A DNA stretch of 64,000 nucleotides from UBA3206 sp964548855 (GCA_964548855.1 CAZJSR010000002.1:62001-126000); one strand, 5' to 3'. Counted from the stretch's first letter, positions 36,146 to 46,267 are shown. A program made the numbers and translations. The notes: generated from the letters alone by a model not told the origin.

Positions 36146-36168
36146 AAAAAAGGGCAATGCCCTTTTTA
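36146..36168 (+). terminator. Terminator after the TIR-like gene
   Basis: AAAAAAGGGC, loop AAT, GCCCTTTTT. A strong, compact hairpin six bases after the stop. Confidence 0.88.
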
Positions 36169-36170
36169 TT

Positions 36171-36291
36171 TTGTATATAATGTAAAATATACTTTACATC
36201 TAAGGCGTATACTGATATAATGAATTTATCAGATATTGATAATCTGAATTCTACAGTTTTGCCTTTTATGTAGGATATTATAAGAGAGATA
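36171..36291. other. Spacer between converging genes
   Basis: AT-rich spacer with several TATAAT-like strings and no gene. An ATC-rich inverted stretch (TATCAGATATTGATAATCTGA) could fold but has no clear role. Confidence 0.4.
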
Positions 36292-36326
36292 ATAAAAGAG
36301 TTCAATAAAATAAAATGAACTCTTTT
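36292..36326 (-). terminator. Terminator of the chromate transporter operon
   Basis: On the minus strand, AAAAGAGTTCA and TGAACTCTTTT pair over a ten-base loop just past the stop codon of the second chrA gene. Confidence 0.8.
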
Positions 36327-36336
36327 ATTATTGGTA

Positions 36337-36951
36337 TTAAAGCCATCCAAAGTGATGAGCTACATAACCATATATAATTCCTATTACGGCACTAATTAAT
36401 ATATAGAATATTGGATGTTTCTTATATTTAAAAACAAAGAAACCTAGAATTACTCCAAATACTAAATAAGGCCAGTCCATAAGGTCTTTAAACTTATGGG
36501 TTGTTTTAAATAAATCAAGTTGTAAGATAGATATTCTAAATATTGAGTAACAAGCCGCAAGTATTAATGCACATGACGCAGCACGTAGTCCATAGAAAAT
36601 ATAGTTTACAATTTTGTTTTCCTTAAATTTTTGAAGTACTAAAGATACTAGCATAATAATTATAATAGCAGGTGCTACAAGTCCTATAGTGGCTACAAAT
36701 CCACCTAATATCGCAAGTCCGACGGAATTATACTCAGCAACAACAGAAGTATAACCAACATATGTTGACATATTTACTCCAATAGCCCCAGGAGTTGATT
36801 CTGCAATTGCGATCATATTTGTTAATTCATCGATTGTAAACCAACCAGTTTTAATTGATAAATCTTCTAAGAATGGGATTGTTGCGGCTCCACCACCAAT
36901 TGAAAACAGACCAATTTTAAAGAATTCATAAAATAAGCGTAAAAATAACAT
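36337..36951 (-). CDS. chrA: Chromate transporter subunit 2 (ChrA half)
   Basis: A 204-residue half-size CHR family membrane protein with about six helices. Family marks are FKIGLFSIGGGAATIPFLED at the start and ESTPGAIGVNMSTYVGY. CHR proteins exchange chromate or sulfate-like anions with protons; many intestinal homologues have no proven substrate. The start codon overlaps the stop of the first half by one base (TAATG), so the two halves are made together, and in other organisms the same halves are fused. Confidence 0.88.
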   Translation of the reverse strand: MLFLRLFYEFFKIGLFSIGGGAATIPFLEDLSIKTGWFTIDELTNMIAIAESTPGAIGVNMSTYVGYTSVVAEYNSVGLAILGGFVATIGLVAPAIIIIMLVSLVLQKFKENKIVNYIFYGLRAASCALILAACYSIFRISILQLDLFKTTHKFKDLMDWPYLVFGVILGFFVFKYKKHPIFYILISAVIGIIYGYVAHHFGWL

Positions 36952-37580
36952 TATTCTATATCCTCCTTATTACTATTATTATCTAATTCATTATTATTTT
37001 CTACATTAGATTCGGCTTTTTCTTTTATAATTTTTTTGGAATTATATAAATCTCTAATTAGATTTATTGTAACTCCTAGTACACCAGCACCTAAAACGAA
37101 GATAATACTAGATAAATCGGTAAAAATACTTAAACCTAAAATTATAAGGAATAAAATGATTGTATAAATGTCTACAAGTGATTTTTTTATTATTTTTATA
37201 ACTGCAGATAAAATAAGCACTATTACACATACTCTTATAGCCGCAAATGCGTACTGTACAGCTTTGTAATCATTAAAATGTCTTAGAACGGTTGCAATTA
37301 ATAAAATAATGATAATAGGACAAAATACGAAGCCTAATGTCGCCACAATTCCACCTAAAACTCCTTTTCGTTTGAATCCTATAAATGTTGAAACGTTTAC
37401 CGCAATAACTCCAGGAGTACATTGACCAATCGCAAAATAATCTTGAATTTCCTCCATTGTTGCCCATTTATGTTTTTCAACAATTTCACGTTCTAGTAAA
37501 GGTAACATTGCATAACCTCCACCAAAATTTACTACTCCCATTTTTAAGAAAGTAATAAATAAAGTTAATAATTCTTTCAT
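36951..37580 (-). CDS. chrA: Chromate transporter subunit 1 (ChrA half)
   Basis: A 209-residue first half of the split CHR transporter. It carries FLKMGVVNFGGGYAMLPLLE and the motif GQCTPGVIAVNVSTFIGF, followed by membrane helices and a hydrophilic tail after residue ~170 rich in Asn, Glu and Lys. The binding site GAGGATGTGAG precedes the ATG on the minus strand. A TATAAT on the minus strand at 37607-37612 may be its -10 box. Function is inferred from the family. Confidence 0.88.
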   Translation of the reverse strand: MKELLTLFITFLKMGVVNFGGGYAMLPLLEREIVEKHKWATMEEIQDYFAIGQCTPGVIAVNVSTFIGFKRKGVLGGIVATLGFVFCPIIIILLIATVLRHFNDYKAVQYAFAAIRVCVIVLILSAVIKIIKKSLVDIYTIILFLIILGLSIFTDLSSIIFVLGAGVLGVTINLIRDLYNSKKIIKEKAESNVENNNELDNNSNKEDIE

Positions 37581-37827
37581 ATACTCACATCCTCATACAT
37601 TTCTAGATTATACAATATTATTTTTAAAATTAAAATAAAATATTTTGATTTATAAAATTCATATATTATTTTTGTTAAATATATATAAATTTAGATTCTT
37701 AATTGAATTTTAAATACTCTATTAATATATAATATTAATAAAAAAAATAATTGCCTTCATATCTCTTTATTTAATCTTGATTTTTCAGTATAATTTTATA
37801 TGAATATAAGAAATTTATACTTTAATA

Positions 37828-37836
37828 TGCTATTAT
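37828..37836 (+). promoter_or_regulatory. Extended -10 promoter for the yhaO-gltX operon
   Basis: TGCTATTAT: TG at 37828-37829 and TATTAT at 37831-37836, 22 bases before the start. A second TATAAT lies at 37789-37794. This spacer (37581-37857) holds no gene. Confidence 0.45.
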
Positions 37837-37857
37837 TAATTATGAGGAAGTGAAAAT

Positions 37858-38925
37858 ATGAGAATAATTCATACAGCTGATATACATCTTGATTCTAAAA
37901 TGGAAAGCCATTTAAGTAAGAATTTAGCTCAAACAAGAAAATTAGAACTTATTAGTGCTTTTAATAGATTATGTGAATATGCTTTAGAACAACAAGTTTA
38001 TATAATTTTAATTTCGGGTGATTTATTTGATATAAAAGCTCCAAGCATTAAGACTGTAAAAGCGATTGAATCGATCATTAGAACTAATAATGATATTACA
38101 TTTTTATATGTTCCTGGGAATCATGATGAATTTGATTTTGTACAAGCTTTAGATGTAGTTCCTAAAAACTTAGTTGTTTTTGGTGAACAATGGAAAACAG
38201 TTGATTTTTCTGATGTGTCAATTAGTGGGATAGTTTTTAATGATAAAACAGAAAAATATATGTATGATACACTTAACTTAGACCCTCTTAAGAAAAACAT
38301 TGTTATGCTTCATGGCGATGTGTCTAATTATGAAGTTAAAGGAAAAATTAATCTACAAGCTTTAAAAAATAAAGGTATTGACTATCTAGCTTTAGGACAT
38401 ATTCATTCTTATATAAAAGGGGAAATTGATAATAGAGGTATTTATGTATATTCAGGTTGTTTAGAAGGAAGAGGTTTTGACGAATGTGGTAAAAAAGGAT
38501 TTGTTTTAATAAATTGTCTTGATGATGGCTTATCTCATACATTTATTAAATCTTCTATTAGACAAATTCATGAACTTGAATTAGATATAACAGACTTTAA
38601 AGATTATTCTGATATAGTCAATGAGACAAAAAAACTTGTTTCAAATATATCTAAAGAAGATATGATCTCTCTTACTATAAAAGGAGAGTATGATGCATAT
38701 TTATTTAAACCTATTGATATTTTAGAAAATACTTTAAATGATATGTTTTTTTTCGCAAAATGTAAAGATGAATCAACACTTAGAATTAATCCTACTGATT
38801 TTGAGGGGGATTTATCTTTAAAAGGAGAATTTATAAGGGGAGTGCTAGATTCATTAGAATCAGATGAAAATAAAAAAGATATTATCATATGTGGTATTAA
38901 AGCTATCACAGGAGGTGATATCTAA
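37858..38925 (+). CDS. yhaO: SbcD/YhaO-like DNA repair metallophosphatase
   Basis: A 355-residue calcineurin-like phosphoesterase of the SbcD/Mre11 kind. Metal motifs are HTADIHLDS, ISGDLFD, VPGNHDEF, MLHGDVS and LGHIHSY, in this order. It is shorter than SbcD and matches YhaO-type proteins, which pair with the ATPase YhaN. It overlaps the ATPase gene by one base (TAATG), so both should be made in equal amounts. A GAGGAAGTG site precedes it. The pair probably processes DNA ends. Confidence 0.88.
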   Translation: MRIIHTADIHLDSKMESHLSKNLAQTRKLELISAFNRLCEYALEQQVYIILISGDLFDIKAPSIKTVKAIESIIRTNNDITFLYVPGNHDEFDFVQALDVVPKNLVVFGEQWKTVDFSDVSISGIVFNDKTEKYMYDTLNLDPLKKNIVMLHGDVSNYEVKGKINLQALKNKGIDYLALGHIHSYIKGEIDNRGIYVYSGCLEGRGFDECGKKGFVLINCLDDGLSHTFIKSSIRQIHELELDITDFKDYSDIVNETKKLVSNISKEDMISLTIKGEYDAYLFKPIDILENTLNDMFFFAKCKDESTLRINPTDFEGDLSLKGEFIRGVLDSLESDENKKDIIICGIKAITGGDI

Positions 38926-41132
38926 TGAAAATCTTAAAGATGCATGTTTATAATTATGGGAAACTATCAGATTTTACGCTAGATTTTAATGATAATTTAA
39001 ATGTGATTAAAAGTGATAATGGTACTGGTAAAACAACTATTACATCTTTTATTAAAACAATGTTATATGGTATTAGCGATAACGGTAAAAGCGTTAGTAC
39101 GAGTACAAGAATGCATTATGCACCTTGGAATGGCAATAAGTTTGGTGGTTATTTAGATATCTCACATAATAATAAAAAGTATAGAATAGAAAGAACTTTT
39201 AATGCGAATAATACTACAAATGATACATTTACTTTAATAGATTTAGATACGAATTTAAAATCTAATGATTATTCTAGTAATATTGGATATGAAATACTTT
39301 CTTTAAATAGCGATTCATTTGAAAGGACTTTATTTATTCCTCAAGAAACTCAAAATAAGAAGTATATAGAAGATAGTGGATTTAGTGATACTATTAAATC
39401 TAAAATACTTCAAATTCTTGGTGGTAATCTTGATGCGTCATGTTTTTCTGACGCGATTACTAGATTAAACAACAAGAATAAGGAGTTATATAAATCAAAG
39501 GATTCTCTTTATAAACTTGCGCAAGCTAATTTTAAGGAAACAAGTTTAAAAATAGAAGAAGTGAAAAATAGTATTAATGCGATTGATATTATTAATGATA
39601 ATAGAGAAGAACTAAGTTTAAAGATTTCTAAATTAAATGAAAGAAAATTAAGTTTAATTGAAATTGAAAAACAAAATTTTAAAAATGTAGAATTAAAGTC
39701 ACTTGAAAAAGTTGTCGATAATTATAAAGAAAGATTGTCATTAATGGAGAAGAATATTGATGATAATAGATTAAAACTTAATGGTTATTCACAAGATAGT
39801 ATTAATATATTAGAGATTAAAAGAAATATCGATAAGTATAATGAATTAAAATATAAAATAAGTAATAATGATTTAAATAAACTAGATTTAGGATATGAAT
39901 TAATAGAGCCATATATGGATTTAAACAATGAAACTTTAGATGGCCTATTAGAAGATATTAATAAATATAATGATATCACAAAAAAATTAAGGGGTAAAAA
40001 AAATCTAATGTTTATAGTGAGTGATATATTATTTTTTATATGTTTAGTTTTAGGGATTATATTTACAGTGTTAAAAAATAAATTAGATGTTGTTTTTATA
40101 GTGCTGTCTATCTTATTTGGTATAATTGGATTAATTCTTTTTTATGGTAGAAGTAAGGATATTAAATTAAAGAAAGAATATGGTGTAAAACTTAAAGATT
40201 TCTTTGGGAAATATAATTTTTATTCAGATGATTATATGACTTATTTATATAATCTTAAAGATAAAATTATAACAAAAGAAAGAATTTTGCGTGAAAAAGA
40301 AAATGCTCAAAATAATTATAGATTATTAGTAAATGAATATAATCAAATTGAAAAAGAAATTAATGAATTCTTTAATAGATTTAATCTTAATGGTGTATCT
40401 ATTGATGAAAAATTAAATGAACTTAATAACGCTATTTTAGATGTTAATGATAAGACATTTGAGTATAAGAGATTATTACATGAATTTAATAAGTATAAAG
40501 AAGATAATAATATAGATGAGACTAAACTTAGAATTGATAGTTATGACTATGATAAATTAAAAAAAGAAACTAGTGAGATAGACTCATCATTACTTGAATT
40601 GAATAATAGACTTAATACAATGAACTCAAACATTGAAAGACTTAATGAAAAAAAGGCCTTATTAGGTGATTTAGAAGAAGATTTAGAAAAATATAAAAAT
40701 CAAATTGATGATATAAATCATAAACATCGTATAATAGAAATGACGCTTGAAGAACTACAAAAAGCAAACACCAGGCTTTTAAATAAATATGTTAAACCAA
40801 TTAGTCAAAGAGTAGATAATTATTTATCTTATTTTGATTATAAAGAAGAGTATATTATTGATAGCGAACTTAATTTTAATAAAAATGAAAAAGGTATGTT
40901 TAAAGAAATGAAATATTTATCAAAAGGATACCAAGATATTATTTCATTTGTAATGCGAATATCAGTTATTGATTCACTGTATAATGAAGAAGTATTTATT
41001 ATATTAGATGATCCTTTTGTTAATTATGATGAAAAGGCTTTAGAAAGTATTAATAAACTTATTGTTGATTTAAGTGATAGGTATCAAATAATTTACTTAA
41101 CATGTCATAAATCAAGAAATATTGAGAGGTAA
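38925..41132 (+). CDS. yhaN: YhaN-like SMC/Rad50-type ATPase with membrane insert
   Basis: A 735-residue protein with a split ATPase: Walker A SDNGTGKTTITSFIKTML near residue 36 and, at the end, the signature LSKGYQDIISFVMR and Walker B FIILDDPFVNYDE. Long coiled-coil arms fill residues ~190-350 and ~450-640. Between them two hydrophobic helices (about 363-384 and 389-409) would attach the protein to the membrane, a property of YhaN rather than Rad50/SbcC. It partners the preceding nuclease. GGAGGTGAT precedes the start. Confidence 0.87.
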   Translation: MKILKMHVYNYGKLSDFTLDFNDNLNVIKSDNGTGKTTITSFIKTMLYGISDNGKSVSTSTRMHYAPWNGNKFGGYLDISHNNKKYRIERTFNANNTTNDTFTLIDLDTNLKSNDYSSNIGYEILSLNSDSFERTLFIPQETQNKKYIEDSGFSDTIKSKILQILGGNLDASCFSDAITRLNNKNKELYKSKDSLYKLAQANFKETSLKIEEVKNSINAIDIINDNREELSLKISKLNERKLSLIEIEKQNFKNVELKSLEKVVDNYKERLSLMEKNIDDNRLKLNGYSQDSINILEIKRNIDKYNELKYKISNNDLNKLDLGYELIEPYMDLNNETLDGLLEDINKYNDITKKLRGKKNLMFIVSDILFFICLVLGIIFTVLKNKLDVVFIVLSILFGIIGLILFYGRSKDIKLKKEYGVKLKDFFGKYNFYSDDYMTYLYNLKDKIITKERILREKENAQNNYRLLVNEYNQIEKEINEFFNRFNLNGVSIDEKLNELNNAILDVNDKTFEYKRLLHEFNKYKEDNNIDETKLRIDSYDYDKLKKETSEIDSSLLELNNRLNTMNSNIERLNEKKALLGDLEEDLEKYKNQIDDINHKHRIIEMTLEELQKANTRLLNKYVKPISQRVDNYLSYFDYKEEYIIDSELNFNKNEKGMFKEMKYLSKGYQDIISFVMRISVIDSLYNEEVFIILDDPFVNYDEKALESINKLIVDLSDRYQIIYLTCHKSRNIER

Positions 41133-41135
41133 GAG

Positions 41136-42497
41136 ATGAAAGTTTTAGAAGAAAAATTAATGTGTCAAAAATGTCAAAATTTATTTGATACAGAAGTAGC
41201 ATTTGAAATAGATAATAATGATGGAAATATCTTAGATGATTTAGTTAATCTTAAGCATTTTTTATTTGAGTGTCCTCATTGTAAAAAAACATCATTTTAT
41301 GCACATGATCTTTTAATTAAAGATGATATTATTCCTACAAAAATATTTATAACTTCAAATAAAGAGAATGCAAAAAACTTTGTTAAAGAATGTGATGATG
41401 AAGCTTCAAGTGTTTCTAAAAATAGATTGATAATGTCAAATATATTTGATGCGGTAGAAAAATATATGATTTTTAAATGTGGATTAGATGATAGAATTGT
41501 AGAAATTTATAAAGATAATATCGCAAGAGAATTAATTGAAAGTAATATAGAGTTTGATTCTTTAAGTTTCGTCGCATCAACGAAGGATAATTTTAATATT
41601 GTTAGAAAATATAAAGATGAACATACATATTATGAATTAAATATTGATAAATATAATATGTTAGTTGAAAACTTTAAAGATTTCGTATTTATGAAGAGAA
41701 ATAATGATTATATTGTAAATGTAGAATTTGTATATAATATGAAGATGTCTATATTAGATTCTGAACCACTACATTATGATAAACTATACCGCGAACATGA
41801 ACTATTAGCTATGGTTGAAGTTGATGGTGATGTTTTATATTATAACGCTAATGTTATATCAATTGGTAAAAATGTATTAGTCGATGTAGATGGCACTTTA
41901 AAAGAAGGGATATATAGAGATGTTGACTTGGTTAGTGAAGCAAAATTAGGTAGAAAATTTAAAACATTACATGATATTAAAAAAGTATATTATACTAAAG
42001 AAGAATATGATAATGAACTTAATATAAGTGCATTATCAACGACTTTTGATAATTTAGATATATATCAAGTTTTAACAAAAGTTTCAAATCATGATTTAAA
42101 TAAATTAAAAATAGGCGATATTTTAAAAGTTAGTGACTTATTTGTTGGTGTTAATGAATTAACAGACAAAGAATACGTAACTATATTATCTTCAACTAAG
42201 GATGTTACTTTTGTAGATGATATTAAGTATGCATCTTTTAAAAATAGTTATTTTAAAGTAATTGAACTGAAAGGACAATTAGTTTTACTTCATTTACCTT
42301 ATAATTGTTGGCATTTATTTTCAAATGAAATAGATTTAAGTGATAGGCTTAATTTAACATTAAATAATGTTTATAATAGTACGTACAAGCCTTTTAATCA
42401 TAAACCTAGTTTTTATTCACATTTAACGAAAAAACTTCATTTTGAGGAAGTTTCATCTTTGTTAGAAATTGTTGAGGAGTATGTCTTAAATGATTAA
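41136..42497 (+). CDS. CpXC zinc-domain protein, unknown
   Basis: A 453-residue protein with a CpXC domain at the N-terminus: CQKC near residue 10 and CPHCKK near residue 47, four Cys likely binding zinc. The remaining ~390 residues are not recognisable; repeated phrases such as LKIGDILKVSDLFVGVNE and LLHLPYNCWHLFS suggest beta-rich modules. It starts three bases after the yhaN-like stop with GAGAGGTAAGAG and overlaps the deformylase gene by 8 bases. Its role in the repair operon is unknown. Confidence 0.65.
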   Translation: MKVLEEKLMCQKCQNLFDTEVAFEIDNNDGNILDDLVNLKHFLFECPHCKKTSFYAHDLLIKDDIIPTKIFITSNKENAKNFVKECDDEASSVSKNRLIMSNIFDAVEKYMIFKCGLDDRIVEIYKDNIARELIESNIEFDSLSFVASTKDNFNIVRKYKDEHTYYELNIDKYNMLVENFKDFVFMKRNNDYIVNVEFVYNMKMSILDSEPLHYDKLYREHELLAMVEVDGDVLYYNANVISIGKNVLVDVDGTLKEGIYRDVDLVSEAKLGRKFKTLHDIKKVYYTKEEYDNELNISALSTTFDNLDIYQVLTKVSNHDLNKLKIGDILKVSDLFVGVNELTDKEYVTILSSTKDVTFVDDIKYASFKNSYFKVIELKGQLVLLHLPYNCWHLFSNEIDLSDRLNLTLNNVYNSTYKPFNHKPSFYSHLTKKLHFEEVSSLLEIVEEYVLND

Positions 42498-42900
42498 AAA
42501 TATAGTTAAAGACATAGACTTTTTAAAAAAAGAATCTTCTTTGGCGAAGGTAGAAGATATTTATATAGTAAAAGATTTACTTGATACTATAAAATTTCAT
42601 TCTAATGCATGTGTAGGAATGGCAGCAAATATGATAGGCTATCACAAAAGAATTTTGGCCTTTTTGAATAAAGACCATTATGAAGTAATGATAAATCCAG
42701 TAATTTTAAAAAAAGAAGGTATGTATAAAACAGAAGAATCATGTCTATCTTTATCTGGAAATAGAGAATGTATTAGATTTAAAAAGATTAAAGTAGAATA
42801 TTATAATGAATCTTTTTTAAAGAGAATAAAGACGTTTGTTGATTTTGAAGCACAAATAATAGAACATGAAATGGATCATTTTGAGGGGATAATTATATAG
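42490..42900 (+). CDS. def: Peptide deformylase-like protein (short form)
   Basis: A 136-residue deformylase-type protein. The metal Cys is in ESCLSLSG, and both His with the catalytic Glu are in HEMDHFEGI. The first motif, GxGxAAxQ in classical enzymes, reads GMAANMIG, replacing the Gln by Met; this short branch is widespread in Bacillota and is usually annotated as peptide deformylase. Whether it removes formyl groups or acts on another substrate is open. It is encoded between an unknown CpXC gene and topoisomerase III. Confidence 0.8.
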   Translation: MIKNIVKDIDFLKKESSLAKVEDIYIVKDLLDTIKFHSNACVGMAANMIGYHKRILAFLNKDHYEVMINPVILKKEGMYKTEESCLSLSGNRECIRFKKIKVEYYNESFLKRIKTFVDFEAQIIEHEMDHFEGIII

Positions 42901-42945
42901 TAATTTTTAAAATATATTTCTATAAATATATTAGGTGGTGAATTT

Positions 42946-45405
42946 ATGATCCTTATAATTGCAGAAAAACCTAGTGTTATGAAAAATATAATAGAAGCTT
43001 CCTTAGAAGATGTAAAACCTAAAATATATAAAGGATATGCAATGGGAAAAAATATAATTTATACGCATTGCATAGGGCATTTACTTACATTAAAGATGCC
43101 TAAAGATATTGACCCTTTATATAAAAGTTGGAATATTGATAATCTTCCTTTTAAATTTGATGAAATACCACTTGAGGTCAATAAGCCAGTTTATGATCAG
43201 TTTAAAATAGTAGAGGGTTTATGTAAGAATCCGAATATATCAGAAATTATTAATGCATGTGACTCTGATAGAGAAGGTGATTTGATATTTAGAAATTTAT
43301 ATCGATATACAGCATCTCATATAAAAAATGTCACAAGAATGTGGATTGAAAGTCAAACTCCTGACGGAATAAAAGAGTCTTTTAATACTAGACTTAATGA
43401 AAAAGAATATAATAATGTTTATTTCGCAGGTAAGTCAAGGAGTTATGCTGATTATATTATTGGTCTTAATTCGACAATGGCAATGACAAATAAATTTGCA
43501 AAAAAAGATGAAGTATTAACAATCGGAAGAGTTCAAACTCCTACTTTAAGAATTATTGTAGACCTCGAACGTGAAATTAATAATTTTGTTTCTAAAAATT
43601 ATTATAAGGTTTCGGCTAAGGGCGTTGCGAATGGAGAGGAAATTGAGGCTTTATATAGTAATAAAGAATTAGAAAATAATCGTTTTATGGATAAAAAGGA
43701 TGCTGAAGCTTTAGTAGCTAAAGTGGGTTTAGGTGAGGCTTTAGTATTAGAGGCGGAAACTGTAAAGAGAAATGAGAAACCTAAGATGTTATATTCTTTG
43801 TCTGATTTACAAGTAGAAATGGATAAAAGATATGGTCTTACACCTATTGTGGTTTTAGATACAGTTCAGTCTTTATATGAAACACATAAAATGGTGACAT
43901 ATCCAAGAACAGATGAAAATCATATTTCTAAAGAGTTAGCGAATAAGTGTTATTCTATTTTAAGTAGTCTTTATGTATATAAAGATATGGTAAAAGAAAT
44001 ATTTGATAATAAATACCAAATAAATCAAATAATGGTAGCTAAAAAAGATATCGGAGCACATGAGGCTTTAACACCGACTGGAATTAGAGTAACTAAGGAA
44101 ATGATGGATAAGTTAAGTGATGTTGAATATAAGGTATATATTGCGATAGTAGAGAGATTTATTGCAGCTCATATGCCAGATGCAATACTTGAAAAACAAA
44201 AGATTATTATTACAAAGAATGGAGAACAATTTTCTTCAGAATTTGAAATGTGTACATTTTTAGGGCATAGAAAGGCATATAAGTTTGGTAAAAAGGAAAA
44301 AGAGATTAAGGGTGCATTTGTCAGTATAAAAAAAGGTGATATAGTAAATATCACAACCATAGATATAACAGAAGGTAAAACTACACCTCCTTCTCGTTTT
44401 ACGGAAGGTAGTTTAGTTAAGATGATGAAAAATCCAACTAAGTATGTATCTGATAAATCAGATAAGGATGTTTTGAAAAAAACAGAAGGTATTGGAACAG
44501 AAGCAACCCGTGCTAATATTATAGTAGAATTAAAAAAACGTAATTTGATAGATACTGATAAGAAGAAAAATATTTTTCCTACTGAAAAGGGAATTGAATT
44601 AATTGATACTATTCCGAGTGAGACGATTAAATCGGTTTCTTTAACCGCTATGTTTGAACGTAAACTTGATTTAATCGCAAAGGGACAATATAATCACAAG
44701 GATTTTTTAAATGAAATAAGTGAACTTGAAGAAAATTTTATAAATGAACTTAAAGCCATAAATGTTAATTTAATGAGGCTTAAACAACAAAGTATTTGTG
44801 AATGTCCGATTTGTGGTGGTCTTATTTGCCAAGATGACAAATCTTATTATTGTATTAATAACGAATGTGGTGTTAGAATTTTTAAAAATGCTCGAGGTGC
44901 TAAATATATAACTGTGAATCAAGCTATATCGATGCTTAAAACAGGGAATAGTAATACTAAGGTATTATGTTTTAGTAAAAACACTAATAAAGATTTTGAA
45001 GCGGTTATGACTTATAAATATGATAGTTCAAATAAATGGCCTAATATTATTGAATTTGACTTTAGTTTAGATGGTGAAAGTGAACAAGAAACAGAAGGAT
45101 TAAAAGAAAAAGTAAAATCAATATGTAAATGTCCTGTTTGTAAATGTGATATAATAGAGAATGATAAAAACTATTATTGCAGTAATAAAGAATGTATGGT
45201 TAGAATTTTTAAAAATGCTCGAGGTGCTAAAAATATTACTAAAAAGTCATGTAAGGAATTACTCTTGAAAGGGATTACTTCAACTAGGGTTAAATGTGAG
45301 ACTAAGGATAATAGAGAAATAGAAGTTTATTTATCATATAAATTCAATAAAGATAATCAATATCCTAATCAAATTGATTATGTTTTTGATATAAAAGAAG
45401 AGTAG
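42946..45405 (+). CDS. topB: DNA topoisomerase III with two C-terminal zinc modules
   Basis: An 819-residue type IA topoisomerase. The Toprim part has LIIAEKPSV at the start and the acidic triad ACDSDREGD; the catalytic Tyr is in VTYPRTDENHIS. After residue ~610 two related zinc modules follow (CECPICGG...CINNECGVRIF and CKCPVCKC...CSNKECMVRIF), each with four Cys. The two modules share an exact 33-base DNA stretch (44872-44904 and 45199-45231), a sign of a fairly recent internal duplication. AGGTGGTGA precedes the start. It relaxes or unlinks DNA strands. Confidence 0.93.
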   Translation: MILIIAEKPSVMKNIIEASLEDVKPKIYKGYAMGKNIIYTHCIGHLLTLKMPKDIDPLYKSWNIDNLPFKFDEIPLEVNKPVYDQFKIVEGLCKNPNISEIINACDSDREGDLIFRNLYRYTASHIKNVTRMWIESQTPDGIKESFNTRLNEKEYNNVYFAGKSRSYADYIIGLNSTMAMTNKFAKKDEVLTIGRVQTPTLRIIVDLEREINNFVSKNYYKVSAKGVANGEEIEALYSNKELENNRFMDKKDAEALVAKVGLGEALVLEAETVKRNEKPKMLYSLSDLQVEMDKRYGLTPIVVLDTVQSLYETHKMVTYPRTDENHISKELANKCYSILSSLYVYKDMVKEIFDNKYQINQIMVAKKDIGAHEALTPTGIRVTKEMMDKLSDVEYKVYIAIVERFIAAHMPDAILEKQKIIITKNGEQFSSEFEMCTFLGHRKAYKFGKKEKEIKGAFVSIKKGDIVNITTIDITEGKTTPPSRFTEGSLVKMMKNPTKYVSDKSDKDVLKKTEGIGTEATRANIIVELKKRNLIDTDKKKNIFPTEKGIELIDTIPSETIKSVSLTAMFERKLDLIAKGQYNHKDFLNEISELEENFINELKAINVNLMRLKQQSICECPICGGLICQDDKSYYCINNECGVRIFKNARGAKYITVNQAISMLKTGNSNTKVLCFSKNTNKDFEAVMTYKYDSSNKWPNIIEFDFSLDGESEQETEGLKEKVKSICKCPVCKCDIIENDKNYYCSNKECMVRIFKNARGAKNITKKSCKELLLKGITSTRVKCETKDNREIEVYLSYKFNKDNQYPNQIDYVFDIKEE

Positions 45406-45414
45406 GTATATTAA

Positions 45415-45741
45415 ATGGATCTTAAGACTTTTTATTCACTTTATAATATAGAAGAGTTAGATGTATTAAGTATTTATAATGATAATAATAAGTTATATAT
45501 TCTACTAGGTTTAAATGCTAATATGGAGCTTATTGCGAATGGTTATAGACCAGAAATTGATTTATATTATAAGCATATGTTTGTGTTTTCTAATTATAAT
45601 GGTGTTGATATAAATATTACCATAGATATTAAAATAAGTGATTATAGCTATACTGATGATGTATTATCCTTTAAAATTAATGATGAATTTATATTGTTAA
45701 GAGATAGTAAAATAGAGGTTATTATGAATTATGATAGATAA
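45415..45741 (+). CDS. Hypothetical protein, 108 residues
   Basis: I do not recognise this small acidic protein, rich in Asn, Asp, Ile and Tyr, without membrane helices or motif. It is predicted to be mostly beta-strand (ITIDIKISDYSYTDDVLSFKI). It begins 9 bases after topB with TAGGTAT as a weak binding site and overlaps the PPTase gene by 11 bases; that close packing is the main support. Confidence 0.6.
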   Translation: MDLKTFYSLYNIEELDVLSIYNDNNKLYILLGLNANMELIANGYRPEIDLYYKHMFVFSNYNGVDINITIDIKISDYSYTDDVLSFKINDEFILLRDSKIEVIMNYDR

Positions 45742-46267
45742 ATTATATTTACTTGAATATAATGAAAAAATTGAATTAGATATTAGTGATATATTGCCCT
45801 TAAATGTAAAAAAACATATTCTTAATAAAACAAAAAAAGAAGAAAGTTTAATGGGGTATTTATTATTGGTTTATGCATTAAGGGAATATTATGGGAAATT
45901 GATAATTCCGGATATAGATTATGAATCTAAGCCAAAATTGATAGATTATAATATTTATTTTAATATATCTCATAGTAATAATATAATTGTACTAGCATTT
46001 AGTGATAATAAAGAAATAGGTGTAGATATCGAGAAAATAAGAGAATATAGTTTAAGACTTAGAGATAGAATATGTAATGATTTTGAGAAAAATAAAATTA
46101 AGACAGATGAAGACTTAATAGATATTTGGACAAAAAAAGAAGCATATGTTAAACTATTTGGAAAATCAATATTTTCTAATATTAAATCAATTGATTTAAG
46201 TAGTAAAGAAATAGAAAGTATGAGGTATAAAGACTTCATTATTTCTGTTTGTTATGAAAAAAAATAA
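45731..46267 (+). CDS. 4'-phosphopantetheinyl transferase (Sfp type)
   Basis: A 178-residue Sfp-like transferase that would attach the phosphopantetheine arm of CoA to a carrier protein. The magnesium/CoA motif IGVDIEKIRE and the second motif WTKKEAYVKLFGKS are clear, with NISHSNN before them. No carrier protein or synthase is in the window, so its target is unknown; acyl carrier protein is the likely one if AcpS is absent from this genome. It overlaps the previous frame and ends 12 bases before gltX. Confidence 0.88.
   Translation: MIDKLYLLEYNEKIELDISDILPLNVKKHILNKTKKEESLMGYLLLVYALREYYGKLIIPDIDYESKPKLIDYNIYFNISHSNNIIVLAFSDNKEIGVDIEKIREYSLRLRDRICNDFEKNKIKTDEDLIDIWTKKEAYVKLFGKSIFSNIKSIDLSSKEIESMRYKDFIISVCYEKK

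Noticed and set aside
36951..37580. Frameshift splitting a single chrA gene
   Set aside because: Each half has its own start, and two-gene CHR transporters with overlapping halves are a known normal form.
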